Source of the DNA: Copromyces sp. CBS 386.78
Lineage: Eukaryota > Ascomycota > Sordariomycetes > Sordariales > Sordariaceae
Length of the DNA stretch: 64,000 nt
Direction: 5' to 3'
NCBI GenBank assembly: GCA_030685235.1
Contig: MU839090.1
Span: 62,001 to 126,000 of the forward strand
Positions 31,919 to 43,908 of this stretch are shown in pieces (within the stretch, counting starts at the first letter, position 1; each line of letters starts with the position of its first letter). A program made the translations under genes and the position numbers. The notes beneath the pieces were generated by a model, which searched no databases, was not told the origin of the DNA, and worked only from the letters and a program-made list of their open reading frames with translations.

Positions 31919-32744
31919 CAATAACGAACCAGATGCTGTTCACTTCAGGCCAGGAATGCCACCTAACCAGCGAGCCAGTCTAAAGTGGTAAAGAAGCCCC
32001 CTCCAAGTACCAAACTAACGAACTTTTCAGGGGTGAACTGTACGGCCCATAGTAGTGGTTACTATTGGCTAGGTGGTTCACCTTAAAGTTTCACCCAGTC
32101 GGTGTCCGGCATCCGTTGATCCTTGCTGAAAAAAATGAGGTTACAACTCCACTGTTGCCAAGAACGTCCTCGGATAATGTATTTCTCTTGGCATCAGTTA
32201 TCGTGGCCGGCTTCATGTGTGACGACTGATGTTTTGCTTCAAATCGTAAGTTTTTAGTGTCGTGATTTTCAGTCTTCTCTGCATTGTACTTTTTGGGAAA
32301 CTGCACTGTTGCCTTGAGGTATCATCCAAGGAAACCCCTGGTTTACCTCCGAGTCACCTTCACATGCATATATTTGCGAGATCTCGAAATGCTGTTCCTG
32401 CGCTAGGCTCGTCCCGTTCAGATCTTGCCGCCGTCTGACGCCCCGCAACGCACCAAGCGGCCAGAACCTCCAACTCAATCGGCATCTCCCATCTGTCGGG
32501 AAGATGGTCTAAAAGAAAAGAGATGGTTGATATTTGATTATCCAAGGTATACCGATTAAAGCAGATCTTATCTATACTGGCCCCGTGTATAAGCCGTAGT
32601 ACGTATCCTATAACTCCTACCCCTTTCCCGAATCCAATATCGGCGCACAGAATCCCATTGATTTTGCATCACCGCCCACTGGCAGTGCCCAATCCTCCAG
32701 GGTATCATATAACTACCTGACAGCAGCTTATACAGGTCCCCAGT
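31919..32744. other. Intergenic region between transposon and lipase
   Basis: Normal-composition DNA with no supported gene. RIP-type base composition stops at the transposon edge. Confidence 0.5.
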
Positions 32745-35000
32745 CTACGAAGACTCATCTTCATCGCCGCTACTGGAATCCGACTCCATCCCACCATCCT
32801 CCTCCTCCTTTTTGATATCTTCATTTCCAGCCGGATCCCAAGCCGGTACGTCTGCGCAACCCTCGGGAACACGGCAGAGATCTCTGGCATTGCAGGTCTT
32901 CCACAACACCTCCCTGATCTCCTTGAACACTTGGTCCACCGCATCCATCGCCCAGATGACGTCAAGATGCTCATACTCCTCGATGACCTTCTTGTGAACC
33001 ACCTTCACATGCGGCTCACGTCCGCGATCAAACCTCCTGAGGAGTTTGGTCCCGTCCACCAAGGCGTCGTTCCCGCACACCCAAAGGGCGAAGGGCGGCG
33101 CTTGGTGGTTGTACCAAGCCCTTGAACCCTTGGGCCTCATCCTGCGAGCCGCTTGCTTCGACTTCTCCGACTCTTTATTGCCCTCCATATCGCGCTCTGC
33201 CGCCTTGAGGATCTTGTCCGCCTTCTTCTCGTTCCGACTTCTCTCCTCCTTATCAAGCTTATCCAGCTCTCGATCCTCCTTCTCCTCCGCCCTCGACTCC
33301 TCCTTGGTGGCCAGGATACACTTGTGCTTAGCAAAACACTCCCTGCCCAGCCACCAGCGCATCGACTCGGCGCTGACATAGACGGGCGCGAACTGGAACA
33401 TCCTGTTTTTGAGGTCCCGGTCCCAGCGGCGATCGGTCCAGTTGAACAGGAACGAAAAGACCTTGTACCCGAGCCAGCCGTATACACGGGGGTTGAGGAG
33501 CGAGTGCATCGTCATCATGAAGGGGATGAAGGCGTGAATGCCGAAGAGCATGCGGAACATGGCAGGGGTGATGACGCGCATGAACTTGAAATACATCTTG
33601 CCGATCAAGGGGCCCGCATAAGCCGCCGGCGCGAGGGCGCAAAAGACGGTGAGCTTTTCACCCAGGTCCGGTCGCTGTTCTTTGGCTAAGGCAACAAATG
33701 TCTGGGTGGTGCCCTGCGAGTGGGCAATGAGTCCGACCTTCTCGAAGCCGGTCTCGTACAAGACACGCGAGGTCAGGGCGGGCAAGTCAAAGACGCCCAT
33801 CTGCCGGATATTCCAGCACCACATGCGGGGATCCGAGTACTCGAGCAGGACGTGGCGAGGCTTGAAGCCGCAGCGGTTGTTGCCGAGCCAGACGTCGTAA
33901 CCGGACTTGCAGAGGAAGAAGGCAAGCGAGTCTTCGTCGTTGACGCAGTATGCGCCTGAGGATTGGAGGAGGCCATGCATAAGAAGGACGGGGAACTTGG
34001 GTTTCTTTTCGTTTTTGGTCTGGCCTGGTTCCCTCCTGGCTTTGCCTGTGAACACGTCCGGGCCTTTGTGACGCCGCGCCTCTTCGGGTAGCGGAGTGTA
34101 TTCTTCTGGATCGTACACATGCCAAAGCTCGATGATGAAACCATCTTCGGTTTCGACAAGATGGGTCTCAACATCAAGCCCGACACGACGGGCATAGAAG
34201 CCTACGTCGCACACGATGGGGTCGGGCCCCACGGCCTTGACGTCACTATCGCCTTCATCGTTGACTTCGCTGTCTTCGTGGTCGAAGTGACTCGCCGACC
34301 TCCTGCGTCTCCACCGGCGGACTTGTCGCTCTCGCAAATGCTTCCGTCGAATTTCCTCCTTGTAAAATGGCCGATCAGCGTCTGGATCCTGGTTATCCAG
34401 TCGCTTCCATATCCATTGGAATGTAGGTCCTATGCTGGTAAAGAGGGCGCCTAGGACAATGACGCCCAGGAATGCCAGACTGAGGAAGAAGGAGGTGAAG
34501 CGAAACAGCAGACAGTGGATGTCTCGCCAGCGCGATGACGGACCATAGAGCGGTAATGGTGGGAAAAGGGGGTGCGTATGGGAAGGAGGCATCGATCTTT
34601 TGAGGTTACCGTCCGTCGAGTCCGTGTTGCGCTTCTTCCCATCCTCCTCGCGGGGAAAGCTGAGGACCCTGTCTCCCTCCGAATCTTCTGTTTCCTTGAC
34701 CGTATCGCGCGGCCGACTGGCTTCCCTAACGTGTACCTTGACTCCATCGTGTCTTTCGGCTTCGTCCCTTAGCACGTTGAGTTTGTAGGCTTCGATCGCC
34801 GGGACAGCAGGTAATCGGTTTCCATCCGATGTGACGATGACGGGGTCTTGGGGTGCGACAAAGATGGCTTCGACGGCGACACCTCTGTTGTCCGGGCTAT
34901 CTGGCGGCTGATAGGACAGCTTTTCTGATTGATGGGTAAATTCGACGGCTGCTTCTTCGGGTGAGCCCTCGCAGGGCAGCTTGTTTACCCCGACGGACAT
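32745..35000 (-). CDS. Tgl1/Yeh-type membrane-anchored lipase (steryl ester or triacylglycerol hydrolase-like)
   Basis: Alpha/beta-hydrolase of the acid-lipase family, 751 residues in one exon. The ATG at 35000 is chosen because the 140 codons upstream look unlike family sequence. One hydrophobic segment (about residues 161-185, FTSFFLSLAFLGVIVLGALF) anchors it, as in yeast Tgl1, Yeh1 and Yeh2, which hydrolyse steryl esters. The catalytic half has GFIIELWHVY, LLMHGLLQSSGAYCVND (oxyanion region), SGYDVWLGNNRC, the nucleophile elbow AHSQG (Ser near 427), CGNDALVDG (Asp near 644) and YEHLDVIWA (His near 678). A charged Lys/Glu insert interrupts the cap (KEESRAEEKEDRELDKLDKE). The first elbow residue is Ala rather than Gly. 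The substrate is inferred. Confidence 0.85.
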   Translation of the reverse strand: MSVGVNKLPCEGSPEEAAVEFTHQSEKLSYQPPDSPDNRGVAVEAIFVAPQDPVIVTSDGNRLPAVPAIEAYKLNVLRDEAERHDGVKVHVREASRPRDTVKETEDSEGDRVLSFPREEDGKKRNTDSTDGNLKRSMPPSHTHPLFPPLPLYGPSSRWRDIHCLLFRFTSFFLSLAFLGVIVLGALFTSIGPTFQWIWKRLDNQDPDADRPFYKEEIRRKHLRERQVRRWRRRRSASHFDHEDSEVNDEGDSDVKAVGPDPIVCDVGFYARRVGLDVETHLVETEDGFIIELWHVYDPEEYTPLPEEARRHKGPDVFTGKARREPGQTKNEKKPKFPVLLMHGLLQSSGAYCVNDEDSLAFFLCKSGYDVWLGNNRCGFKPRHVLLEYSDPRMWCWNIRQMGVFDLPALTSRVLYETGFEKVGLIAHSQGTTQTFVALAKEQRPDLGEKLTVFCALAPAAYAGPLIGKMYFKFMRVITPAMFRMLFGIHAFIPFMMTMHSLLNPRVYGWLGYKVFSFLFNWTDRRWDRDLKNRMFQFAPVYVSAESMRWWLGRECFAKHKCILATKEESRAEEKEDRELDKLDKEERSRNEKKADKILKAAERDMEGNKESEKSKQAARRMRPKGSRAWYNHQAPPFALWVCGNDALVDGTKLLRRFDRGREPHVKVVHKKVIEEYEHLDVIWAMDAVDQVFKEIREVLWKTCNARDLCRVPEGCADVPAWDPAGNEDIKKEEEDGGMESDSSSGDEDESS

Positions 35001-36883
35001 GGCGGTTGTGGATGTTCGTTTCGATATTCGACCAAGTACTGCTGGTTGGTGTTGTTCACTTGTCCAAAAGTTCCTTGAAGATAAGAGAAAGGTATATTGA
35101 CATGGTCCTGCACCGAATAAGTGTTGGGTGCTCAACGATATAAAGACGCAAAACTCTGAAGGGGCCGCATTAATAAGAAGAGAGAGAGAAAAACTCGAGG
35201 TTGGTCTTGGGTTTAGACCAGACAAGGAAAGGATTGTTGTTGAAGAGGTAAACAGACAAGTCAAATACATCCTCCGTGTCGCGCCGTCCGAGTGTTGCGC
35301 CATCAACGTCATGATGGAAACCTGGTTCGCCTGGAAGGGGGAAGCATTGAGGCGAAGCACAGTGTAAGTGATGGAGAGGGTTGGGTCTTGTACGATGAGG
35401 ACGTAACTTGGCTGTGACACAAAGCCGGTTTCCAGGTTGTTTGGCAGGAGTGTCCATGGTTTTGGGCAAGTCGAAACAATGCAACTGGAGATGCGTCCAA
35501 CAACATTGAAATTCCGTCACATTACTTGATGCTTGATAGGAAACCCGAAGCCAACAATCGAGTGCATTTATTGTCCGTTCTCCAATGTTTAGTACTTTGA
35601 AGAGACAGTTCAGTCATCCAATTGGGTTCGACGGTATAGCAACCGGACAAGACTTAAAAGGGTGATGTTATGCTTCGTCTGCTGAAACAAAAGATCCAAT
35701 TGACTCGCATAAGTAACATCCTTCCAAAGCCCGCCCAAACTGTTGAAAAGTGCGTCACACTGCATGCAGCTGTGGGCGGCCATGTGGGGGGTGACAAGGG
35801 AGAGACATGTGAGAAATGTGGAGATCCAAGTTGCTGGGAGCGTACGCCAAGTGAACCCTGACAACCTAGTCCAAGGCACCAGAAGAGGACATCAAAAATC
35901 AAGAAGCTTGGCATGTGGTTTGGATACACTTTCTTGGCTTCGAAGACCCCTAACGGCTCGTCTGTGGCGAGAACGACTGAGATGATTTCGAAAATCGAAG
36001 TTGAAGCAAGAGGCAAGTCAAAATGTGGATACCATACACTGGAGTTGGAGTTGGGGCCGCTTTCATCCAATGCCCCAAGCCAAGCTGAGATCAACTCAGC
36101 TGCCCTAGAGTCTCCGATCTTCAGGGTCACTGCTCCCATTCCCATGATCTTACCGCAAACAAACAATCATTGGACTCGAAGCAGTGATACCTTGATTATG
36201 TCTTGGTGCTATATGATCTACTGCTAATACTCAAAGACATTGCAATGCTGGCAGTGTAGGTCAAGTTACTATCATTCGATACGGTCTCCAAACACTCACC
36301 CAACCCTAACCCCAGGTTTACGTAACAGCTCCTTACCGCTGTGCGGGCCCGGCCATGTGCCTCGGCCAAGGAGGAGTGGCCGGGGAAGACATTCCCGTCA
36401 GCGTCCAGCGAATGACCGCGCTGGCCATTTGGGGATCAACCGAACCGAACAGCATCTCCTCTCTCCAAAACCACGCCCGTTGCTGGTCCGGATAATTCTT
36501 TTGGTGTTTGCGACGCCATCTCTTCTATTAATCAACTGTACTACAAATCGCAATTCCCCTTTCCAAGCCACTCAATCCCGGATTGCCACGCGCCCCTGGC
36601 TTCGGTTCGGCAGCGTCTCCGCCGTGTTTCGTTGCAGCTGCTGAACTCCAAATCACTTCCGCGGTGTACACGCTAGTTGTGGGGGACTTTGACCGGCATG
36701 GGCCGTAAATAATAATTATACCTTCTACTACCGAACCGAACCACAACACTTTACTCTCAGGAGCCGACTACTTTGCGCCGACCGACTATCCATCATTCCA
36801 TCTTCCATCTCAAGTCTTGAGCACCGGCTCCGATTGGCTACCGTGCCTCTGTCTCACACCAACAACACCGACGCACCTCTGCA
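35001..36883. other. Divergent intergenic region between lipase and PEX6
   Basis: About 1.9 kb carrying two promoters. Frames of up to 170 codons occur on the minus strand (35654-36166) and about 104 on the plus strand over the same DNA, neither with recognisable domains. A long leader for the lipase gene is possible. Confidence 0.45.
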
Positions 36884-39800
36884 ATGACCGTCCCCAACTC
36901 GACCCCTGCCTCGAGCAGGAAAAGGGTCCGAAGACGCAGACAGGACAAGCCCGCCTTGACAGCCAAATTGGTACTCGACGCTCATGTCAAGGGCGACGTT
37001 GGTGTCATTGCTACCGACCTCTTCGCCGACCTCTTCCCTCATCTCTGGGCTAGTACGTTAACACGTTTGCCCCTATTGTGGTTTCGTCCTGTCTTGTATC
37101 ATGAGCTCTGACTAATGGGCCATTCTGGCTTGACAGATGGGGACAGTCAAGACACTGTTCATGTCGCAATCGCTCCGTGGGCACCGCGCCAGACTCCCGA
37201 GGCCAACAACTGGTCCATTATACCTGTCACACGATCTTCCACCGTTGCGCCGTCCACCGTACAGTTCTCGCCCTCCTCGCTCGCCCTCCAGTCATTCGCG
37301 ACACACCTCCAGCAGGTTACGCCCTCGAAGCTCTCCGGTCATAACAAGGGTGGCATTGAGATCTTGATCTTGGATGTTTCGGCCATTGAGCTGGATACCG
37401 TCTTTGTGAGCCTTGACGGAGAGTTGGCTAAGAGACTGGAGAATGGGGAGGGGACCTTCTTCCGCGAACACCCAGTGAACGGCAAGGGCAAGGCTCGTGC
37501 CGATGCTACCCCTGAGGAACACTTGACAGCTGCTCTGCGCACTGCCCTTGGCACCTTGAAGATTGTCCACTCTGGGGATCTTTTCCCGTTGCCACTACCG
37601 CCTCACCCAGTTACCCACCAACCTCCGGCCCCGGGAAGGATAACGCTCTGCGAACCCGTGGCACAGGGCATTCTCGCCCCTACTACAAAGATCATCGTGT
37701 CGAGAACGCGCACAAGCAAGAGCAAGCGCAACTCTGCGCCAACACAGCAACAGGGTCGTAAACTGAACGGAGTGGCCGAAGACGACGAAGATGCCTACTT
37801 CTCGGCGGCCGAGGACGAACGCGATGGAAAGACCGATGCCCAAACGGCCGAAACAGACGCAGACGATACCGAGTTCGAGCCACAAGTTGCGGAAGAGGAG
37901 GACAATCTGTCAGATGATTCCATGGACGAAATGATATCCCTTCAAGTCCCCACTCTGCCCACCACGGTCACGGGCCAATCTACCATAGGAACGGGCACCC
38001 CTATGACGGTTAGGGGGAGGAAGCCCAACGGTCCTGGGTCAGTTATCTCTAGTTATACTGCCACCACCGCCAGACCAGACCGACCTCATGGCCGGCTCTT
38101 CAAGGCGCAGGGGTTGATGAAGCCTATCCCACCCGAGCTGCTCCACCCTAAACCTACGCCCGAAGACGACGAGGAAGCACACATCTATGTGGATATGAGG
38201 GACCTCACCAGGGTGGGCTGCTTCTCTGGCGACTGGGTACGAGTTGAGGCGGCCTCTGAACCTCCTTCTAACGGACTCGGCGCATTTGGCCTGGGAAGCT
38301 TTGTGCAGCAAGAAGCAGACGAGATCAACTGGAGACCCGCGAGGGTTTTCGGCCTGCCTGAAGGTTATTCGAGCCGCTCGGCGACCAGGATACACCACTC
38401 TAGGAGTGATAGCCGGAACTCGTCCTTCTTTGAGGCGCAGTCACAAAAGGCGAGCCCACCGGTTTATACCTCTCCTATTCTGCTCGCAAACTTGGACAAC
38501 CCTCCTTACCTTCGTCTATCACCCATCAAGCGCCCTTCGAGCTCGATCATGAAGGGCGTCGCGGCCCAGTCAAAGACCAGCTCATCCTTGAAGCCCCCTT
38601 TTGCTCGTGAGGTGATCCTGCAACATGTGAGGACACCCACGGCAGTCGAGAGGGACGTGCAGTCTGCTGTCATGGCTGGCCTGAAACACTACTTTGAGAG
38701 GAGGTTGCGGGTTCTCAAGACCGGAGACCTCATTGCTGTGTCCATTGACACCCAGTTGGGCAAGGCTCTTCAGGAGAGCACAATCCCTGGAGAGGATTCT
38801 GCCATCGACGAGGTCCTGGGCCTGATTGCTGCGACAAGACCTGGACAGAGCCTGCATTACGATGATGTTGCTTGGTTCAGGGTTGGTCACGTCCAGGCGA
38901 TGAAGCAAGACGTCTCAGAAACCGTCGACGGCGAGGAGGAAGAGGACCCGTGGGGCGGAATTGCCTGTGTAGACATCTCCCTCACGCATCTGGAACAGAC
39001 AGGATCTGTCACAGGCCGCGTTCCGGGTACGATATCAAACAGCTGGCAGTATTACCTGGGTATCAAGAAGCTTCCCAAGCACAACCAAAGCCCTGGGTCA
39101 CCCGCTCAACTGCAAACACTGGAACCCGAGAAGCAGTATGTCTCATCCCTCAGGAGGAAACTCCGCGAACTCATGGCTGCGGCCACCAGCAAACCCGCAC
39201 TTCATCTCAACTTGCCACCACTGGCCATCCTCCTCGTCTCGACGCAAAGGCACATCGGCAAGGCAGCCACAGCCATGCAAGCCTGTTCAGATATCGGCCT
39301 GCACACGTTCGCGATAGACGCTTATGACATTGTGAACGATGGCGGCGGTGGAGGTGGCAGCGATGTCAAGACTGCCGGGTTCCTGACATCGCGCGCCGAA
39401 CGCGCCATGAGCTGTGGTCCCGAATCATGCGTCCTTCTGGTCCGCCACATTGAAGCCCTTACTGCGGACCGCATGGTCTCTTCTATCAAGGAGATCTTGG
39501 CCGACGCTAGAGTTTTGGTCGCCACCACCACCGAGGTCGAGAAGGTCCCTGACGGCATCCGTGCCCTCTTCACCCATGAGTTGGAGATGAATGCCCCCGA
39601 CGAGCAAGAGAGAGAGGGAATCCTCAGCTCCATCCTCGCCGACCGTGGCATCGGTCTTGACATTGAGGTGGATCTCAGCGGTATCGCCCTGAAGACCGCC
39701 GCCCTCGTAGCGGGCGATCTCGTCGACGTTGTTGACCGTGCCTTGGTTGCCCAGCGATCCCGCCTCGAGAAGCTTACCGCCAAGTCCACTGGCAGCATCA

Positions 39801-41167
39801 CCTTCCGTGACGTCCAGCTCGCCGGTGGCCCTGCCGCCTCCGGCCTGACCAAGCAGGATTTCGAACTAGCCGTCGATGCCGCTCGCAAGAACTTTGCCGA
39901 TTCTATCGGCGCGCCCAAGATCCCCAACGTCACATGGGACGACGTCGGAGGTCTCGGCAACGTCAAGGACGCCATCACCGAGACCATCCAGCTGCCGCTC
40001 GAGCGTCCCGAGCTGTTCGCCAAGGGCATGAAGAAGCGCTCCGGTATCCTGTTCTACGGACCTCCCGGTACCGGCAAGACGCTTCTGGCCAAGGCCATCG
40101 CCACCGAGTACAGCCTCAACTTCTTCTCCGTCAAGGGTCCCGAGCTGTTGAACATGTACATCGGTGAGTCCGAAGCCAACGTGCGGAGGGTGTTCCAGCG
40201 CGCCCGTGATGCTCGCCCCTGCGTCGTCTTCTTCGACGAGTTGGATTCCGTTGCCCCCAAGAGAGGTAACCAGGGCGACAGCGGTGGTGTCATGGATCGT
40301 ATCGTGTCGCAGTTGTTGGCGGAGCTCGACGGCATGTCGGGCGGCGAAGGTGGAGGCGGCGGTGTGTTTGTCATTGGTGCGACCAATAGGCCTGATCTGC
40401 TGGATCCGGCGCTGCTGAGACCCGGTCGCTTCGATAAGATGTTGTACCTGGGTGTCTCGGACACGCACGACAAGCAGGTGACTATCATGGAGGCTTTGAC
40501 TAGGAAGTGCGTATTTCTCCTCCCCCCTTCCTTCCCCCCTTTCTCCCTTTCAAAATCCAATACTAATTCAATTACCTACAGATTCACCCTCCACCCAACC
40601 GTCTCCCTCCGTTCCGTCGCCGAGCGTCTCCCCTTCACCTACACCGGCGCCGACTTCTACGCCCTCTGCTCCGACGCCATGCTGAAGGCCGTCACCCGCC
40701 AAGCCACCCTCGTCGACACCAAGATCAAGGAACTCAACGCCGCCGCCGGTCCCGAGGGCAAACAGGTGTCGACGGCTTACTTCTTTGACCACTACGCCAC
40801 CAAGGAGGATATTTCCGTCATGGTCACGGAGCAGGACTTTTTGGATGCGCACAGGGAGCTGATACCCTCGGTTAGTGCGGGTGAATTGGAGCATTATGAG
40901 CAGGTTAGGGCTATGTTTGAGGGGGCTAAGGATAAGGATAAGAAGAAGGAGGCTAATGGGGTCAATGGACATGGGGAGAAGGATAATGGGACGTTGGCTA
41001 TCACCATGGGTGATGACGGCGCTGGATCCAACTCGAAGAAGGATAGGAAGGGAAAGGGAAAGGCGGTGGAAAGTGAGGCCAATGGTGCTGGTAAGGGGAA
41101 GGGCAAGGAAGTCGTTTCCCCCTTTCAGGAGGCGGGAGGAGATGATGATGAGGGGTTGTATGATTAG
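36884..41167 (+). CDS. pex6: Peroxisomal biogenesis AAA ATPase PEX6
   Basis: With PEX1 forms the AAA complex that pulls ubiquitinated PEX5 receptor out of the peroxisomal membrane. Three exons, 36884-37052, 37137-40506 and 40582-41167, give 1,374 residues; intron 1 splits an Asn codon and intron 2 a Lys codon. The N-terminal domains (to about residue 740) contain acidic low-complexity inserts. The first AAA domain (about 746-960) is degenerate: where Walker A is expected it reads STQRHIGKAATAM. The second is canonical: WDDVGGLGNVKDAITE (about 989), GPPGTGKTLLAKAIA (about 1031), VVFFDELDSVAPKRG (about 1086), ATNRPDLLDPALLRPGRFDK. This one-active-ring pattern is typical of PEX6. The C-terminal tail is Lys/Gly/Asp-rich and variable. 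Confidence 0.95.
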
Positions 41168-41566
41168 GAGGTTAGTTAGGAGTGGTTGAGGGGACTGAAG
41201 AGCTTCGGGTATGATTTTGTATAGCATGGGAAGAGGAGAGAGAGCATGTACTTATTTAAGAGACGGAATGGGACTGACTACCTAACTTACCTTTTGGATA
41301 TATATGTCTATAGAAATTGGGGAGGTGCATTAAAGGCCAGGACCAAAGTAAATAATCAAACACCATAGACGATGATGGAGAACGTTGAAGCTTTCGTGGC
41401 CGTTAGTCGAAAGCTGCCTGTGTAGTAAATGTGTGTGGTGTGGTTCTTATGACCTAGACTTATGTATCTGCGCTACCTCCTGAGATATCAACAGAATGTT
41501 ATACTCTCTTTAATTATCACCTACAATCCACCCCTTCCCCTTCTCCACCACATTACGTCTCCTTCC
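41168..41566. other. Intergenic region between convergent genes
   Basis: Short 3'-3' spacer between PEX6 and the thioredoxin-fold gene, holding polyadenylation-type AT-rich sequence. No gene is seen. Confidence 0.5.
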
Positions 41567-42890
41567 CTACTCGTCAACCTCCTCATCAGGAACCTCCTTA
41601 ATCGTCTGCGCCCTTTCAATCTCCTTGATCTCCTCCTCCGATGCACTAGCTATCAGCGCCCCCTGCAATGAAGTGATCGGCGCATCCACGTCCGTCGGCT
41701 GCCATGTCGTTGACGTAGGCGACTGTACCGTCAGCGACGCGCCGCTGTCGTCCTTCCACCCGCCTGAGGTGGGCGATTGCAGACCAAAGGCTGCTGCCGG
41801 AACTGAAGGTTGAGCAGCTGCAGGCGAACTGGGAGCTGGGATTGGGATGGGGTTGGTTGTTGTGGTTGGGGATTTTGTTGTTGGTTTTGTTGTCGTCTCT
41901 TCTCTTGCTGCTGTTGGCTCCTTCGGAGTTGCGGGGGTTGTTTCCGTCGTTGCCGCCGTAGGCTTCTTTCCACCCTCTGCATTCTCTTCGTCTTCCACGG
42001 TCGCCGATTTGGGGGTCTTGCTTGCCGCGGGGGCGGGCTCGATAGTCGCGGATGGTGCTAATGCTGCTGCTGCCACCGGCTTCTCTGCCTCTGCCTTGTT
42101 AACATCCGCCTTCTTGCCATCTTCTTCCTCCTGCTCCTCCTTTTGGTTATCTCCCTTCTCCTCTTCTTTGGGCTCCACTGCACTGCTCACGGCCTTTGTC
42201 GCGGTCTTTGCCGCAGCTGCTACCTTCTCCTTGGCCTTTGCGGCGGCTTCTTCAGCTAGGGTACGAATCGGCAGCGCTCCCATCTGAGCGGGGGCAGACT
42301 CTGTCGCGCCGTTCTTGGCTTTTGATGTGGCGCTTCCGCTCGCTTCTGCACTGGCGGCATCGGCAGCAGCATCAGGCTGCTTCTTCTTCTTCTTGCCGTA
42401 CTTGGGTTTAGGCGGAACGGAGCCAATGGGCGGCTGGGTGAATTCGTCTTGATAGATGGTGACGTGTTGCTTGAGCTCGCCGTATTCGTTCCATTCTTCG
42501 ATTTCGACGATGTCCTGCAAGTATTAGAGTTAGTTTTAGAAATATGTTCGTTCATATGAGAAGACAGGAGCTTGGTTGGTTGGGAGAAAAAGGTGGTGCC
42601 GGTGGTGCGGGTGGTGTGACAAGCTGACTTACACCCACGACGAAACCCTCCTGGACCAGAGCCGGCAGCTTGCGTACACGGCCGTTCGGGTCCTTGCCGG
42701 CACGGCGACCCCAGAGCATGCGCGCCTTGTCATTTGTCGCCATGTCAACGGCCTTGAACGGGATGCGGTTGGCTCGAAGGATGGTCTCGAGCCGGGAGGT
42801 GGCTGTCACGATGTGCGACGAGCCGGCCGTCAGAGAGGTATAGATGTAGAGGGCGGGATCGGCCTCGAGCTCTCTCAGCGATGACGCCAT
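41567..42890 (-). CDS. Thioredoxin-fold (SH3BGR/glutaredoxin-like) protein with disordered tail
   Basis: Two exons on the minus strand, 42890-42633 and 42514-41567, give 401 residues; the 118-base intron lies between codons. The first 100 residues (ALYIYTSLTAGSSHIVTATS, RANRIPFKAVDMATNDKARM, RKLPALVQEGFVVGDIVEIEEWNE) resemble the SH3-binding glutamic-rich/glutaredoxin-like fold: strand, helix, strand, then Pro before a beta strand (cis-Pro position). No CxxC redox motif is present, so it is unlikely to be an oxidoreductase. The remaining 280 residues are low-complexity Ala/Glu/Lys/Pro/Thr sequence. The C-terminus is acidic (EVPDEEVDE). No function is known. Confidence 0.72.
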
Positions 42891-43608
42891 GGTTTCGGTT
42901 TCGAGATGGGCTGACGGGTGGTTTGCGTAGATTGGGTATCGATGAAAGTTGGGCTGGTGATGTTCTGAGCTTCTGGTGTGCTGTTTACAAGTGAGAGGCA
43001 AGGTAGCAACGAGAAGGATACTCTACAGTAATAACAACCCCTTTGCGGTGCCGGGTCCGGTGTAATAAGAAGCGTACGGGGCGCCCGGTGGACAAGGCAA
43101 TTAAGGAGGTGAGACGAGGGCTGGCCTGCTAACAGCTTACTCCACTGGTGACTATGGCAGCGTTGGGTACAGCTCATTCCAGTTCGCGTACAGTTGACCG
43201 TGATTGCGGGGTAGGTATCAGCGGGCAGTAGCTATGTTAGCGACGGGAAGTCTCGAACAGCGGAAGGGAGGGGGGGCATCTGGCCGATCGCAGACCATTT
43301 TGCTCCTGAGAAAGAATGATATCATTCCAATGTATATCAAAAGAATGATGGTCCTGCGAGATGTTGTTCACCACAAACCATTCAAGTGTGGGGGTGATGG
43401 AATGGAATGCGCGGATCGGGTTGAGACAGACAGCTTTCTCCGACGGGAAGTTGTTGGAAGACTGAATCATGAACAACATACATCAAAGGAATCTATACGC
43501 GACTTCCATCGAAACAGCAAGCTTCGCACAATGGACATATTCTGTAGTTCAAACACTGACGTTCTATCTCTTTGTATAGTGGACAGCGTCCGTACATACT
43601 CCCCGCTC
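42891..43608. other. Intergenic region upstream of the thioredoxin-fold gene
   Basis: About 720 bases of flanking DNA. A 258-codon plus-strand frame (43204-43980) runs antisense through the MoaD-type gene and has no recognisable domain, so it is not called. Confidence 0.45.
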
Positions 43609-43908
43609 TCAACCGGAGCTGACCGGAGGGATGATAGCCACCTCGTCCCCCTCTTGTATAACAACAGCGTTGTCCTCGCCGTCTTTATCTTCGCTGCTCG
43701 GCATGTCCACGTAACTCAAGTTTATCGTGACCAGGCTGTGATCAAGCACAGTTGCTCGAATACCCTGGTACCGCTCCTCGAGGGTGTCGAAGAGTTTCCG
43801 CAAGGGCAGCGGCGCCGGCAGAGCTTCCATATCCTTGCCCGTGTGGGAGCTAGCACTTGCGAAGTAAAGGATGTTGAAGTGCCCCTTTGGGGGTTTCGGC
43901 GCGCTCAT
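43609..43908 (-). CDS. Molybdopterin synthase sulfur-carrier subunit (MoaD/MOCS2A type)
   Basis: Small ubiquitin-fold protein of 99 residues that, thiocarboxylated at its C-terminal Gly, donates sulfur to precursor Z in molybdenum cofactor synthesis. Features: FNILYFASASSHTGKD (first strand and loop), PLPLRKLFDTLEERYQGI (helix), TINLSYVDM, and EGDEVAIIPPVSSG at the end. The D-E-V-A-I-I-P-P-V-S core is diagnostic. The family normally ends in Gly-Gly, whereas this one ends Ser-Ser-Gly, so the last Gly is kept and the penultimate one is replaced. Start at 43908 (MSAPKPPKGH). An acceptor-like TTTTGACAG at about 43937 and a donor GTAAGT near 44127-44132 suggest a leader intron. In Neurospora this pathway supports nitrate reductase. 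Confidence 0.85.
   Translation of the reverse strand: MSAPKPPKGHFNILYFASASSHTGKDMEALPAPLPLRKLFDTLEERYQGIRATVLDHSLVTINLSYVDMPSSEDKDGEDNAVVIQEGDEVAIIPPVSSG

Noticed and set aside
35654..36166. 170-codon minus-strand frame between the lipase and PEX6
   Set aside because: A plus-strand frame occupies the same DNA and neither has conserved motifs. Nothing supports transcription here.
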